Shown in pieces: positions 8,654 through 17,822 of a stretch of 64,000 nucleotides of DNA. Within the stretch, counting starts at the first letter, position 1. Every line of letters starts with the position of its first letter. This DNA comes from an uncultured Collinsella sp. GTDB lineage: Bacteria; Actinomycetota; Coriobacteriia; Coriobacteriales; Coriobacteriaceae. Made by a program: the position numbers and the translations under genes. Under the pieces are notes generated by a model that had not been told where the DNA came from, ran no database searches, and saw nothing but the letters and a program-made list of their open reading frames with translations. The stretch lies in NCBI GenBank assembly GCA_958353395.1, contig CATWSG010000007.1, forward strand, positions 8,913 to 72,912, read 5' to 3'.

Positions 8654-10738
8654 TTGGATACCACCAACACCGCCCCTGGCGACAAACTCATCCGTCTCGA
8701 CACGTTCGACACCGCCGTGGCGGTCGACCCCAGCGCCGAGGACGACGCCAAGCGACGGTTTATGACGCTTATTCTTCAGACGGCATACCGCGACGGCGGC
8801 AATATCGGACACGTGCTTCGCGCGACCAACACAAGCGGCGAGGTCTTTGCCGTCAAGCTGCTCAAGGACAACGCCATCCTTTCCGGCCAAGCCCCCGATC
8901 GCTCCGCCGAGCAAGTGGCTGCGCACCTGGCCAACACCGCTGCGCTGTTCGAGGAGTACCGTCATCTGTGCACCGTCTCGCACCTGCGCGGATTTCCGCG
9001 CGTCTATGGCTATGGATCGTGCGAGGACGACCCGCTCATCCTCATGGAGTGGGTCGAGGGCACCTCGCTCAAGCAGGCGCTGCCCTTGCTTCCGCACGAT
9101 GTCTCGGGCGGGCTAACCACCCAGATGGTGGCCGCCGTTGGAAACGCCGTGCTTCGCGCACTCCTGATGACCCAGGGACTCGTAAATCCGGTCGTCCATC
9201 GCGACCTGTCGCCCGCCAACATTATGTTCCGTACCACCAGTCGAACGCTCGAGCAGCAGATCGTCGATTGCTCCTTTGACCCCTGCCTCATCGACATGGG
9301 CTCCGCGACCATGGCCCTCGGCGATGACACGATCACCCGGCGCGCCGACATCTGGCGCTTTGCCACGCCCGCATACGCCGCGCCCGAGATGCTCACGCAG
9401 GATATCGAAGGCATCGCGGCCCTTCGCCGCTCGCCCGCAATCGACGTCTACGCGCTTTCGAGCATTCTGTACCAGCTCTACAGCGATCGCAAACCGTTCG
9501 ATGTTGAGTCGACGGGCGCCGCGGCAACCGGCTCGTTCTACCTCATAAAGACCAAGACCAAGCCGGCACCGCTCGAGCCGCGATGCAATGACGACGAAGC
9601 GCTCGTCCAGATCATCATGAAAGGCATCTCAGTCGAGCAGTGCGATCGTCCCACCGAGCAGCAGATGCTCGAGGTGCTCTCGGCATACCTCACCGATGCC
9701 GAATCCGAGGGCCGCGAAGGCGCAGGAGACAAGGCCGCGATTGATATCGATTCTGGCACGCACCTTAAGGTCGACGTCGCCGGCGAGCGCGCGCGAGAGA
9801 TCCTGGAGCAGGCCCGGCACGATGCCATGACCCGCCGCCGCTTTATTATCGGTGGCGTTGTCGCAGCCGTTGCGGGGCTCGGCGTTATCGGGGCGGCAAC
9901 CCATGGCTTTGGCATCCCCGACTACTTGGACGGCATCCGCGGTTCACTTGACGACTACACCTGGGATCAGCTGCAGGAGATTTCGCTCAAGATTAAGGCC
10001 GCCGAGACCCGTAGCGAGGCACGCGAGATTGCCAAGCGCTACCATCTGCTCGATGCCGATGGGCACATCCCCTATCCGTGCACCAAGCGCGTGAGGCTCA
10101 CCAACGGGTTGCACGTCGGCGCGCAGCTTGTGGGCATCCGCCACGACGAGCTTCTAGACGGTACGGGCAAGGCCGGACTGACGTTTATGTTCGATGCGGG
10201 TATTGCCGAGCGCAACGCTGCGGTTGAACCGCCGAGCGCCGGCTGGGCAGATTGCGAGCTGCGGGAATGGCTCGACGGCGACGGCCTTAAGCTGCTGCCC
10301 AACGAGTTGCGCGCACTCATTAAATCTGTCAAAAAGATCTCGAATAACGTTGGCGCCGCCAGAAGCGTATCGTGTCTGAGCGAGTTGCCCGCAACCCTTT
10401 GGCTGCCCGCCATGGTCGAGCTGTGCGGTACGCAACCGCCCGAGTCATTTGTCGAGGACTTTCACTACCTGGCCGACATCTATAACGGCGAGGGCAAGGA
10501 GTACCAGCTGTTCCGCGAGCTTAAGGTGAGTCCGTATACCACGAACGAGATGTTGGTTCGCCAGTGGAAGGGCAAGGACACCTGTTGGTGGGAACGAACG
10601 GCGAGTCCTGACACATCGGAGAGCGAAGGCACACTCTATATGAATCGCGTGGGACACGACGGCGACGCCTTTGCGTACGCCACGCCTGCGGAAAAGCCAA
10701 ACAAGCGAACCTGCGTGATCCCCGGGTTCTGCATCTAG
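8654..10738 (+). CDS. Ser/Thr kinase, membrane helix, DUF6273-like external domain (paralogue 2)
   Basis: 694 aa from a TTG start preceded by AAGGA; no in-frame ATG is better placed. Kinase at about 30-340: catalytic loop HRDLSPANIM (D184), DMG at 214-216, YAAPEML. A membrane helix at about 395-418 (FIIGGVVAAVAGLGVIG) separates it from an outside region. From about 430 a domain resembles DUF6273 (WADCELREWLDG, LPATLWLPAMVE), often found on surface or sensory proteins. This is a classic receptor-kinase layout: outside sensor, inside kinase. The 170-bp spacer upstream contains only a half-like GTTGCGC at 8531. Confidence 0.85.
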   Translation: MDTTNTAPGDKLIRLDTFDTAVAVDPSAEDDAKRRFMTLILQTAYRDGGNIGHVLRATNTSGEVFAVKLLKDNAILSGQAPDRSAEQVAAHLANTAALFEEYRHLCTVSHLRGFPRVYGYGSCEDDPLILMEWVEGTSLKQALPLLPHDVSGGLTTQMVAAVGNAVLRALLMTQGLVNPVVHRDLSPANIMFRTTSRTLEQQIVDCSFDPCLIDMGSATMALGDDTITRRADIWRFATPAYAAPEMLTQDIEGIAALRRSPAIDVYALSSILYQLYSDRKPFDVESTGAAATGSFYLIKTKTKPAPLEPRCNDDEALVQIIMKGISVEQCDRPTEQQMLEVLSAYLTDAESEGREGAGDKAAIDIDSGTHLKVDVAGERAREILEQARHDAMTRRRFIIGGVVAAVAGLGVIGAATHGFGIPDYLDGIRGSLDDYTWDQLQEISLKIKAAETRSEAREIAKRYHLLDADGHIPYPCTKRVRLTNGLHVGAQLVGIRHDELLDGTGKAGLTFMFDAGIAERNAAVEPPSAGWADCELREWLDGDGLKLLPNELRALIKSVKKISNNVGAARSVSCLSELPATLWLPAMVELCGTQPPESFVEDFHYLADIYNGEGKEYQLFRELKVSPYTTNEMLVRQWKGKDTCWWERTASPDTSESEGTLYMNRVGHDGDAFAYATPAEKPNKRTCVIPGFCI

Positions 10739-10779
10739 GCAGCGGGCGTCTTGCCGTGACGGGACCCCACCCCGGCAAT

Positions 10780-11000
10780 TGTCTCAATCTGTAACACCAG
10801 CTCGGCAGATACAGGTCTAGATGTTACAGAACGAGACAAAACCCCAGCCCCGCGAGACAACATCTCAATCTGTAACAGTAAGGGGTTAAAAACCTCTCTA
10901 GATGTTACAGATTGAGACATTTAAGTTGACCGCGGACGGTCCGTCTCGATCTGCAACAGTTAGAGGTCATATTTGGTGCTAGATGTTACAGATCGAGACA
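10780..11000. repeat. Palindrome array A: three TCTCGATCTGTAACA hairpin units
   Basis: Three units start at 10780, 10861 and 10942 (period 81). Each has a 17-bp arm close to TGTCTCAATCTGTAACA, a variable 25-bp centre and the inverted arm near TGTTACAGATTGAGACA. The inner edges add partial pairing (GTTAG opposite TCTAG). The array fills the spacer between the kinase and the LPXTG gene. No ORF or cas gene is associated. Confidence 0.85.
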
Positions 11001-11060
11001 TTAGCTTGCCGAGAACTTCGCCTCATAATATATGACTCAAGTGTGTCGATATTTCCTTGC

Positions 11061-11078
11061 CAATGTTGCGCAACAGAA
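11061..11078 (+). promoter_or_regulatory. 18-bp palindromic site upstream of LPXTG gene
   Basis: CAATGTTGCGCAACAGAA, identical to 4659-4676 and the reverse complement of 4624-4641, ends 63 bp before the LPXTG start codon. This suggests shared control of the surface protein and the kinase island. Confidence 0.55.
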
Positions 11079-11141
11079 GCCCTTTCGGCAGTCGTAACGT
11101 ACGAATTGTCATAGGTACCCCTTCAACGATTGGGAGAAGAA

Positions 11142-14100
11142 ATGGCAAAGTACGCACCTAAACACTTGGAAGTCTCAGGCGGCGCCGAGCCTCGCCCCAC
11201 ATTCTCGGGCCACAAGGCAACACGACTCGCCGTCACCGCGGCAACCACCATCGCTATGACCGGCTCGTCGCTGCTCGCGCCGTTCTCGGCATTTGCCAAT
11301 GATGCGAGTGTTACCACGGCACAGGACGCGATCATGTCCCCGCTTGCTGTCCACGCCGGCGAGGCGGCAGGCTCCGCAGTAAAGGCAAACGCCCAGAAGA
11401 TTGCCGACTTGCAGGCTGCTATCGACGCCGCAAAGGCTGCCGAGGCAGACGCCAAATCCGACTACGACACGGTGGCTGCCCCCTATACCGAAAAGCAGGC
11501 GGCCCGCGACAACGCACAAAGCACCTATGACGCCTCCGTCTCCGATAATTCGCAGGCAGAGGCCGCCGCGCGCGCCGAATATGCTCGCCAGCTCGATGAA
11601 AGCGTCAAGGCGGCCGACAGCGCCAGTGCCACGCTGAAGGATGCCCGAGGAAAGCTCGATGCAGCCAAGACCGACGCCGAGGACAAGTCGAAGGTCCTTG
11701 ATGCCGCAAAGCTGACGGCAGCCGACGCGCAGGCCAAGCTCGAGGCAGCCCAGAAGGCAGCCGCCAACGCAACGCCGGAGGAAATCAAGGTCGCCGAGCA
11801 GGCTGCCGCAGATGCGCAGGCCGCTCTGAACCAAGCAAAGGCTGCGAAGGCCACTGCCGATTCCGCGCTCGCCGATGCCCAGCAGGCTCAGAGCGCCGCG
11901 CAGAGCGCTTACGACGAAGCGGCAGGCACGCTGGCTTCCGCTCAGCAGGAAAAGAACGCCGCGGATGGTAAGGTAGTCGCGGCACAAACAGCGTATAACA
12001 GCGCACAAGCCGATTTGGCGGCCGCAAAGGCAGGCGCTGAAGGCCCGGAGTATGACGCCGCCCAGGCAAAGGTCGATGCTGCCCAAAGCGCACTCAACCA
12101 GGCGAAACAGCAGCAGACAACTGCCGAAGCAGGCCTTTCTCAGGCAAATAGCGACGTTGAATCCAAGCAGGACGCCCTCACCGGCGCCGAAAGCGAGCTC
12201 GAAGCCAAGAAGCAGACAGTCGCAGCAGCCGAAAAAGATGTAACGGCAGCCCAGACGAAAGCCGATGCGGCGCAATCGGAGTTGACCTCGGCAAAGCAGG
12301 CACATGCTGCCGAACTGGAGAAGGCAAAGGCCGCTCAGAAACAAGTCGACCAGGCAAAAGCCGAGAAGGAGCAGGCAGACAAGGCGCTCGAAACTGCCAA
12401 GGCAAACCAGGCGGCCGCCGATCAGGCCGTTGTCGATGCACAGAAAGCATACGATACGTGCAAGGCAGCAACCGATAAGGCAACGACAGCGGAGGCGCAG
12501 AGCGTCATCGGCTTCTACCAGTTCATCGGTGCCAACGACGCTGCAAACATCATCTATAGGCAGAGCGATAAAAACCCGACGACCATTGGCGATAAAAAAG
12601 ACGGCACGTCACTCGACAACGCCAAGCTATCGTTTAACAAGCTGCGCGAGATTAACGAATACCGTGCAAGCGTTGGATTGAGTGAGCTTAGGGTGACGGC
12701 CGAGCAAATGGCAATCGCTCAATCCGACTCCAATTACTCTGACAAAACGCTAGGTCACTCAGATTACGCCAATTGTGAAAATGCCGCTTGGAACTTCAGT
12801 ACTAAAGAAAACATCGCGCACCAATGGGTCGATGATGAAAAGGAGATATTTGACGAGGCTGCAGCGAAAGCCGGCCTTGGCAACGTTGCCCCCAAAGATG
12901 CTTGGGATACTTTCCGGAGCCACAAAACCGAATTCGAAAAGCACGGGGCAGACTTTGGCACCATAGGCCATTATTTGAATATCGTACAACCTAACGCCAA
13001 AACCATGGGATACGGCATCAACTCGCGCGGAACCCTTTGGCCGTATGTGTTCGTCTTGGAGATCGACAACAATTACGGTTCGTACGAAAAAGAATACTCG
13101 ATCGATGAACTCGAGAATCTCTTTGATCAGTATCAGCTGAGCCTCTCCAAAGCTAGCGAAAAGCTCGCCGCCGCAAAGACGGACCTTGAGCAAAAGCGCA
13201 GCACAGCGGCATCGAAAGCCGATGCCGTAAAGGCAGCTGAAACCCTCGTCGCTCAAAAGCAGGAAGGCATTGTTGCCGCGAATAGCGACCTTGCCGCCAA
13301 GAACGACAGCGTAGCAAGTGCCGCCGCCGCTGTTGCCCTAGCAAAGCAGAATCTCGCCAAGGCAAACGGAAAAGTTGCCGAAGCCGAAGACCAGGTCAAA
13401 GCCGCCCAAAGCAACGTGGCGACCGCAGAACAGGTCGTCAACCAGAAGCGCGCCGAGCTTAAGGCATCGCAAGAGCAAGCCGCTCAGAGTCAGAAGAAGG
13501 TTGATGACGCCAAGGCAGAGACTCTCGTAAAGCAGCAGGCTCTGCAAGATGCAAAGAAGGAACTTGCCAAGTATTCAGCCGATGTTGCTGCGGCTCAGGA
13601 GAAAGCCGACGAGGCCCATCAGGCGCTTGATGAAGCCACGGCAGCCCAGACGTCTGCCCGGAGCGCTCTCAAAAAGGCGAAGCTCGACGAGACCGCCAAG
13701 AAGCAGGCCCTCGACACCGCGAAGGACAACGCCGAGGCCAAGGCGGCGAACGCGGAGCACGCCGCAGGCGATTTGACCGCAGCGGATAACGACTTTGCCT
13801 CAAAGAAGGCCCATGCCGACGCCCTGAGTAACGCGGCCAATAATCTTGCCACCGCCGAGGCGGCCAAGCAGGACGCCGACACAGCAGTTACCGAGGCCGG
13901 AGTCGCCCTTGGTGCGGCAAATGATGCCATCGCGAACGCCGAGCAGGCGGTCGAGAATTCTCAGGCCGCATCGGATGCCGCTGTCGCTACCCTCGGAAAG
14001 CTCAAGTCCATCAACGTCGAAAACGGCATTGCTACTGGCTCTGACGCAAACGCGAACGATACGCTCAATGCCCTCTTTGCCAAGTGCGTCGCCGCCAAGC

Positions 14101-14477
14101 AGGCAGAACATAACGCAAAGGCCGCACTTGATGCCGCTCAGGCAGACCTTGATGCTGCGACGCCCGCCTACACCGCAGCGCTCAATGCCTACAACGAGGC
14201 GAAGGCAAAACGCGTAGCCGCCGAGCAAGCCCTGAAGGACGAGATCGCCCGCCAGGAACAAGAGGCGGCGAAGGCCGAGCAGGCCAAGATCACGCAGGCT
14301 GCCGCTAAGCCGGTTGCTGGAAAGCCGTCTGCCGGCAACGCCCAGACGGCTGCCAACTCGGCACTTCCCACCACAGGCGACAATGCCGCGCTCGCCGGTG
14401 AGACGTTTATCATCGGAGGTGTCGTGCTCGTAGCCGCCGGCGTCTTTCTGACTGACAAGAAGCGTCGTCAGGAGTAA
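11142..14477 (+). CDS. Giant LPXTG wall-anchored coiled-coil protein with CAP domain
   Basis: 1111 aa; ATG at 11142 after GGGAGAAG (a TTG at 11130 is also open). N-terminal signal peptide (hydrophobic AVTAATTIAMTGSSLLAPF, then SAFA cleavage region). Residues about 60-450 and 655-1050 are Ala/Lys/Gln-rich heptad-like coiled coils. Between them, at about 495-650, is a CAP/SCP-like domain (FNKLREINEYRASVGL, LGHSDYANCENAAW, ENIAHQW). The C-terminus has the sortase motif LPTTG at 1075-1079, a hydrophobic helix and KKRRQE. Likely a fibrous surface adhesin displaying a CAP domain mid-stalk. Bracketed by palindrome arrays A and B, with the 18-bp site upstream. Confidence 0.9.
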   Translation: MAKYAPKHLEVSGGAEPRPTFSGHKATRLAVTAATTIAMTGSSLLAPFSAFANDASVTTAQDAIMSPLAVHAGEAAGSAVKANAQKIADLQAAIDAAKAAEADAKSDYDTVAAPYTEKQAARDNAQSTYDASVSDNSQAEAAARAEYARQLDESVKAADSASATLKDARGKLDAAKTDAEDKSKVLDAAKLTAADAQAKLEAAQKAAANATPEEIKVAEQAAADAQAALNQAKAAKATADSALADAQQAQSAAQSAYDEAAGTLASAQQEKNAADGKVVAAQTAYNSAQADLAAAKAGAEGPEYDAAQAKVDAAQSALNQAKQQQTTAEAGLSQANSDVESKQDALTGAESELEAKKQTVAAAEKDVTAAQTKADAAQSELTSAKQAHAAELEKAKAAQKQVDQAKAEKEQADKALETAKANQAAADQAVVDAQKAYDTCKAATDKATTAEAQSVIGFYQFIGANDAANIIYRQSDKNPTTIGDKKDGTSLDNAKLSFNKLREINEYRASVGLSELRVTAEQMAIAQSDSNYSDKTLGHSDYANCENAAWNFSTKENIAHQWVDDEKEIFDEAAAKAGLGNVAPKDAWDTFRSHKTEFEKHGADFGTIGHYLNIVQPNAKTMGYGINSRGTLWPYVFVLEIDNNYGSYEKEYSIDELENLFDQYQLSLSKASEKLAAAKTDLEQKRSTAASKADAVKAAETLVAQKQEGIVAANSDLAAKNDSVASAAAAVALAKQNLAKANGKVAEAEDQVKAAQSNVATAEQVVNQKRAELKASQEQAAQSQKKVDDAKAETLVKQQALQDAKKELAKYSADVAAAQEKADEAHQALDEATAAQTSARSALKKAKLDETAKKQALDTAKDNAEAKAANAEHAAGDLTAADNDFASKKAHADALSNAANNLATAEAAKQDADTAVTEAGVALGAANDAIANAEQAVENSQAASDAAVATLGKLKSINVENGIATGSDANANDTLNALFAKCVAAKQAEHNAKAALDAAQADLDAATPAYTAALNAYNEAKAKRVAAEQALKDEIARQEQEAAKAEQAKITQAAAKPVAGKPSAGNAQTAANSALPTTGDNAALAGETFIIGGVVLVAAGVFLTDKKRRQE

Positions 14478-14536
14478 GGATTTCGGGAGGACGGCTTCTA
14501 CTCCCTCCCACTGCTTCGCAAACCCTGCCCAACATG

Positions 14537-14573
14537 CGCCGGGGCGCCCATCACGCGGGCGCCCCGGCGTTTT
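14537..14573 (+). terminator. Rho-independent terminator of the LPXTG gene
   Basis: A 13-bp GC stem (CGCCGGGGCGCCC and complement) with a 7-nt loop is followed by TTTTA, 60 bp after the stop codon. Confidence 0.85.
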
Positions 14574-14605
14574 ACGTTGTATGCCCGGAGCATCTGCTCC
14601 GAGAT

Positions 14606-14825
14606 TGTCTTGATCTGTAACAACTAAGACCCAAACATCAGTCTAGTTGTTACAGATCGAGACATTCGGGTTACCCTCGAATGGTTTGTCTTGATCTGTA
14701 ACAGTTACTCGGTAAAACGGGGCCTGGTTGTTACAGATCGAGATGTTAGTTTTCGGCTGAAATGTTCGTCTAAATCTGTAACAACTATGGTTCAAAAACC
14801 GATCCAGATGTTACAGATTGAGATG
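14606..14825. repeat. Palindrome array B: three hairpin units
   Basis: Units start at 14606, 14687 and 14767 (periods 81 and 80). Arms are close to TGTCTTGATCTGTAACA and TGTTACAGATCGAGACA with 25-bp variable centres. In unit 1 the stem can extend inward (ACTAAGAC against GTCTAGT). Fills most of the 14478-14975 spacer between the LPXTG terminator and the copper promoter. Confidence 0.85.
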
Positions 14826-14895
14826 ATTGGCTGGGACGGCCCATCGGTCAACCAACTACCCTCATCTGTAGCGAGATGTCATACATTTATTCTGT

Positions 14896-14930
14896 ACTAG
14901 ACACCCCCAGGGGGTATGGGTGTATAGTAT
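14896..14930 (+). promoter_or_regulatory. CsoR-type copper operator/promoter of copA
   Basis: A dyad TACTAGACACCC / GGGTGTATAGTA surrounds the inner palindrome ACCCCCAGGGGGT, the G/C-rich form typical of CsoR boxes. A possible -10 TATAGT is at 14923-14928, so a bound repressor would cover the promoter. A csoR gene is at the end of this gene group, consistent with feedback control relieved by Cu(I). Confidence 0.65.
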
Positions 14931-14975
14931 CGGCAGGTTAACAATTCCAACACCGAACCACAGAAAGGAGAAGCC

Positions 14976-17318
14976 ATGGCTCAAGATAAGTTCGACGTGG
15001 GTGGCATGACATGCGCCGCCTGCCAGGCGCACGTGGACCGCGCCGTGAGCAAACTCGACGGCGTCCAAAGCGTCGCGGTCAACCTACTCGCCGGTTCCAT
15101 GATGGTCGACTACGACCCCGCGCAGGTCACCCCCGACGACATCTGCACCGCTGTCGATCGCGCGGGCTACTCGGCCTCACCCGTCGACGCGGGCACCGGT
15201 GCCGCCGGCTCAAGCGGCAACGCGCAAGCCAGGTCCGGCGCCGCCCATATGGAGTCGCCGACCAAAAAGTTGGAGGCCGCCGCCTCTGCCATGCGCACTC
15301 GTCTCATCGTCTCGATCGTATTCCTCATCCCACTGTTCTACATAGGCATGGGACACATGCTCGGCTGGCCGCTGCCCGGCATTTTCACCGACCATACCCA
15401 CAGCATGACGCTCGCCCTCACCGAGCTCGTCCTGCTCATCCCCATCGTCTATGTTAACGACGCGTACTTTATAAACGGGTTTAAATCGCTCGCGCATGGC
15501 GCGCCCACCATGGACGCCCTTATTGCCGTGGGCGCCACCGCCTCCATCGCCTGGTCGCTCTACGCCATGTTCATCATGGCCGACCAGCTGGCCACAGGTC
15601 AGGTGCACGAGGCAATGATGACGGGCATGGACAATCTGTATTTTGAGAGCGCCGGCACCATCCTGTCGCTCGTCACCGTGGGCAAATACCTCGAGACGCG
15701 CAGCAAGTCCAAAACCGGCAGCGCCATCGAGGCGCTCATCGACCTGGCGCCCAAGACTGCGACCGTCGTGGCAGAGGACGGCAGCGAGACCACGGTCGGC
15801 GTCGACAGCATCCTTCCCGGCCAGGTCCTGCGCGTGCGTCCCGGCGAGTCCATCCCCGTCGATGGCGTGGTACTCGAAGGCAGCTCGGCCGTGGACGAGA
15901 GCGCGCTCACCGGCGAGTCCATCCCCGTGGAAAAGACCGCCGGCGACACCGTCAACGCCGCCACCGTCAACCGCACCGGCTCGTTTATCTTCCGTGCCAC
16001 ACGCGTGGGCGACGAAACATCGCTTGCCAAGATTATCCAGCTCGTCGAGGACGCCAACGCCACCAAGGCGCCCATTGCCCGCATGGCCGATAAGGTCGCC
16101 GGTGTGTTCGTGCCCGTGGTGTTCGTGATTTCGGCCGTGACCTTTGCGGTGTGGATGGCACTGACCGGCAGCATAAACGAGGCGCTCACCTCCGCCGTGG
16201 CGGTGTTGGTGATCAGCTGTCCGTGCGCACTCGGCCTGGCCACGCCCGTCGCCATTATGGTGGGCACCGGCAAGGGCGCCGAAATGGGCATTCTGTTTAA
16301 GAGCGCCGAGGCGCTGGAGAACCTGCGCAGCGTGGGCACCGTGGTGCTCGATAAGACGGGCACAGTCACCCGCGGCAAGCCTGCCGTGACCAACATTGTG
16401 GTTGCCGCGCGCGCCGACGGCTCGCCCGCCATGAGCGAAAAGGCGCTGCTCAAGCTGGCCGCCGCGCTGGAGCGCTCGAGCGAGCACCCGCTGGCCGAGG
16501 CGATTATGGCCGAATGCGAGACGCGCGGAATTGTCGCGCGCATGGTCGAGGACTTTGCCGCCGCGCCCGGGCGAGGCGTTACGGCGCGCGAGGGGCAAAA
16601 CGTCATTGCAGCCGGCAACATGCGCCTGATGGACGAGCTAGGCGCGAAGGTTCCTGCCGGCCTTGCCAAACAGTTCGCAGCCGAGGGCAAGACGCCGCTG
16701 TTCTTTGCCAAGAACGGCGAGCTTGTCGGCACCATCGCCGTGGCTGACGAGGTCAAAGAGACGAGCGCCGAGGCCATCGCCGCGCTCCGCAAGCTCGGCG
16801 TCGACGTGCGCATGCTCACCGGCGACAACCGCGTCACCGCCGAAGCGATTGCCCGCCGCGTGGGACTGAGCAGCGAGCAGGTCATCGCCGACGTCCTCCC
16901 CGCCGACAAGGAACGCCACGTGCGCGAGCTGCAGGATGCGGGCAGCAAGGTCGCCATGGTGGGCGACGGCATCAACGACTCCCCCGCCCTGGCGCGCGCC
17001 GACGTGGGCCTTGCGATCGGCACCGGCGCCGACATCGCCAAGGAGGGGGCAGATGTGGTGCTCATGCGCAGCGACCTCATGGACGTCGCCCGCGCCATCG
17101 AGCTGTCGCGCGCCACGATCCGCAACATCAAGCAGGACTTGTTCTGGGCGCTGTTCTACAACGGCATCGGCATTCCGCTTGCCGCGGGCGTGTTCTTCCC
17201 TCTCACGAGTTGGCAGCTCTCGCCGATGTTCGGCGCCGCGGCCATGAGCCTGTCGAGTGTCTGCGTCGTGTCCAATGCGCTGCGCCTGCGAACCTTTAAG
17301 CCGAAAGTGGCAAAATAG
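14976..17318 (+). CDS. copA: Copper-translocating P1B-type ATPase
   Basis: 780 aa, RBS AGAAAGGAG. An N-terminal heavy-metal domain has GMTCAAC (C13, C16). Eight membrane helices are expected. The transport motif SCPC (C415, C417) marks Cu(I)/Ag(I) specificity. The phosphorylated aspartate is D459 in DKTGTVT, and the hinge is GDGINDSPAL. It exports Cu(I) across the cytoplasmic membrane using ATP. Transcribed with the metallochaperone and csoR genes downstream and preceded by a CsoR-like operator. Length and motifs are complete. Confidence 0.95.
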   Translation: MAQDKFDVGGMTCAACQAHVDRAVSKLDGVQSVAVNLLAGSMMVDYDPAQVTPDDICTAVDRAGYSASPVDAGTGAAGSSGNAQARSGAAHMESPTKKLEAAASAMRTRLIVSIVFLIPLFYIGMGHMLGWPLPGIFTDHTHSMTLALTELVLLIPIVYVNDAYFINGFKSLAHGAPTMDALIAVGATASIAWSLYAMFIMADQLATGQVHEAMMTGMDNLYFESAGTILSLVTVGKYLETRSKSKTGSAIEALIDLAPKTATVVAEDGSETTVGVDSILPGQVLRVRPGESIPVDGVVLEGSSAVDESALTGESIPVEKTAGDTVNAATVNRTGSFIFRATRVGDETSLAKIIQLVEDANATKAPIARMADKVAGVFVPVVFVISAVTFAVWMALTGSINEALTSAVAVLVISCPCALGLATPVAIMVGTGKGAEMGILFKSAEALENLRSVGTVVLDKTGTVTRGKPAVTNIVVAARADGSPAMSEKALLKLAAALERSSEHPLAEAIMAECETRGIVARMVEDFAAAPGRGVTAREGQNVIAAGNMRLMDELGAKVPAGLAKQFAAEGKTPLFFAKNGELVGTIAVADEVKETSAEAIAALRKLGVDVRMLTGDNRVTAEAIARRVGLSSEQVIADVLPADKERHVRELQDAGSKVAMVGDGINDSPALARADVGLAIGTGADIAKEGADVVLMRSDLMDVARAIELSRATIRNIKQDLFWALFYNGIGIPLAAGVFFPLTSWQLSPMFGAAAMSLSSVCVVSNALRLRTFKPKVAK

Positions 17319-17346
17319 GCTCACCATTCAGTCCATTTAGAACGGG

Positions 17347-17440
17347 TTTTCCAGATGCCCGAGATTGACCTGAAAGAGGAGCGACGCGTACTTTGATACG
17401 CGAGCGACGGCTTGAAGGTCAAGGTCGGGTGTCTGGGAAA
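17347..17440. repeat. Long imperfect hairpin between copA and the chaperone gene
   Basis: About 94 nt fold on themselves: TTTTCCAGA pairs with TCTGGGAAA, GATTGACCT with AGGTCAAGG, and the inner CGCGTA with TACGCG around CTTTGA. No T-run follows. It may be a dispersed repeat or an mRNA-processing structure separating copA from the small chaperone gene. Confidence 0.6.
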
Positions 17441-17465
17441 GCCGACACAACAGAGAGGAATATCC

Positions 17466-17687
17466 ATGCGTTTCACAATTAAGACTTCCGGCCTTATGTG
17501 CGGCCACTGCGACGCCACCGTCGAGACGGCGCTGCTCAACGTTGCCGGCGTGACCGATGCCGACGCCGATCACGAGACCCAGACTGTCCAGGTGGAGTGC
17601 GCCGACACCGTGACCGCCGAGCAGCTCGCCGCCGCCATCGAGGGCGCCGGCGAGAAATTCCATGCCCTGTCCGTAACCGCCGCGTAG
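17466..17687 (+). CDS. CopZ-like heavy-metal-associated domain protein
   Basis: 73 aa, essentially one HMA domain. The metal-binding motif is LMCGHCD (MxCxxC variant). Such proteins carry Cu(I) to the ATPase or CsoR in the cytoplasm. RBS AGAGAGGAATATCC. Between copA and csoR, same strand. The motif has Gly-His between the cysteines, as in some CopZ-like and MerP-like proteins, so copper is favoured mainly by context. Confidence 0.85.
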   Translation: MRFTIKTSGLMCGHCDATVETALLNVAGVTDADADHETQTVQVECADTVTAEQLAAAIEGAGEKFHALSVTAA

Positions 17688-17713
17688 CAGGCGCTGCCTA
17701 CTCAATCCTCAGA

Positions 17714-17780
17714 AGTTGCGGTGAAATACGGACTGTTGGGCCGCCCTAGGCCTTTGAGCAGTCCGTATTTCACCGCAACT
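17714..17780. repeat. 67-bp inverted repeat, copy 1 of 3
   Basis: Perfect 22-bp arms beginning AGTTGCGGTGAAATACGGAC, with a 23-nt centre. Related copies at 31824-31890 and 45625-45690. Here it lies between the copper chaperone and csoR genes, inside the probable operon. Confidence 0.85.
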
Positions 17781-17822
17781 GACGGGGGCATCCGGAAGAT
17801 CGACCAGAAACGAGGACCCGCC

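Noticed and set aside
1..10738. Type VI secretion locus (ClpV, Fha, PpkA analogy)
   Set aside because: No sheath, baseplate, Hcp or VgrG genes in view, and the organism is Gram-positive; only the regulatory logic is similar.
10780..11000. CRISPR array
   Set aside because: Repeats alternate in orientation, arms are 17 bp, centres are not unique spacers of CRISPR length between identical direct repeats, and no cas genes are present.
15210..17131. Long minus-strand frames opposite copA
   Set aside because: Low-complexity shadow translation; copA motifs are complete on the + strand.
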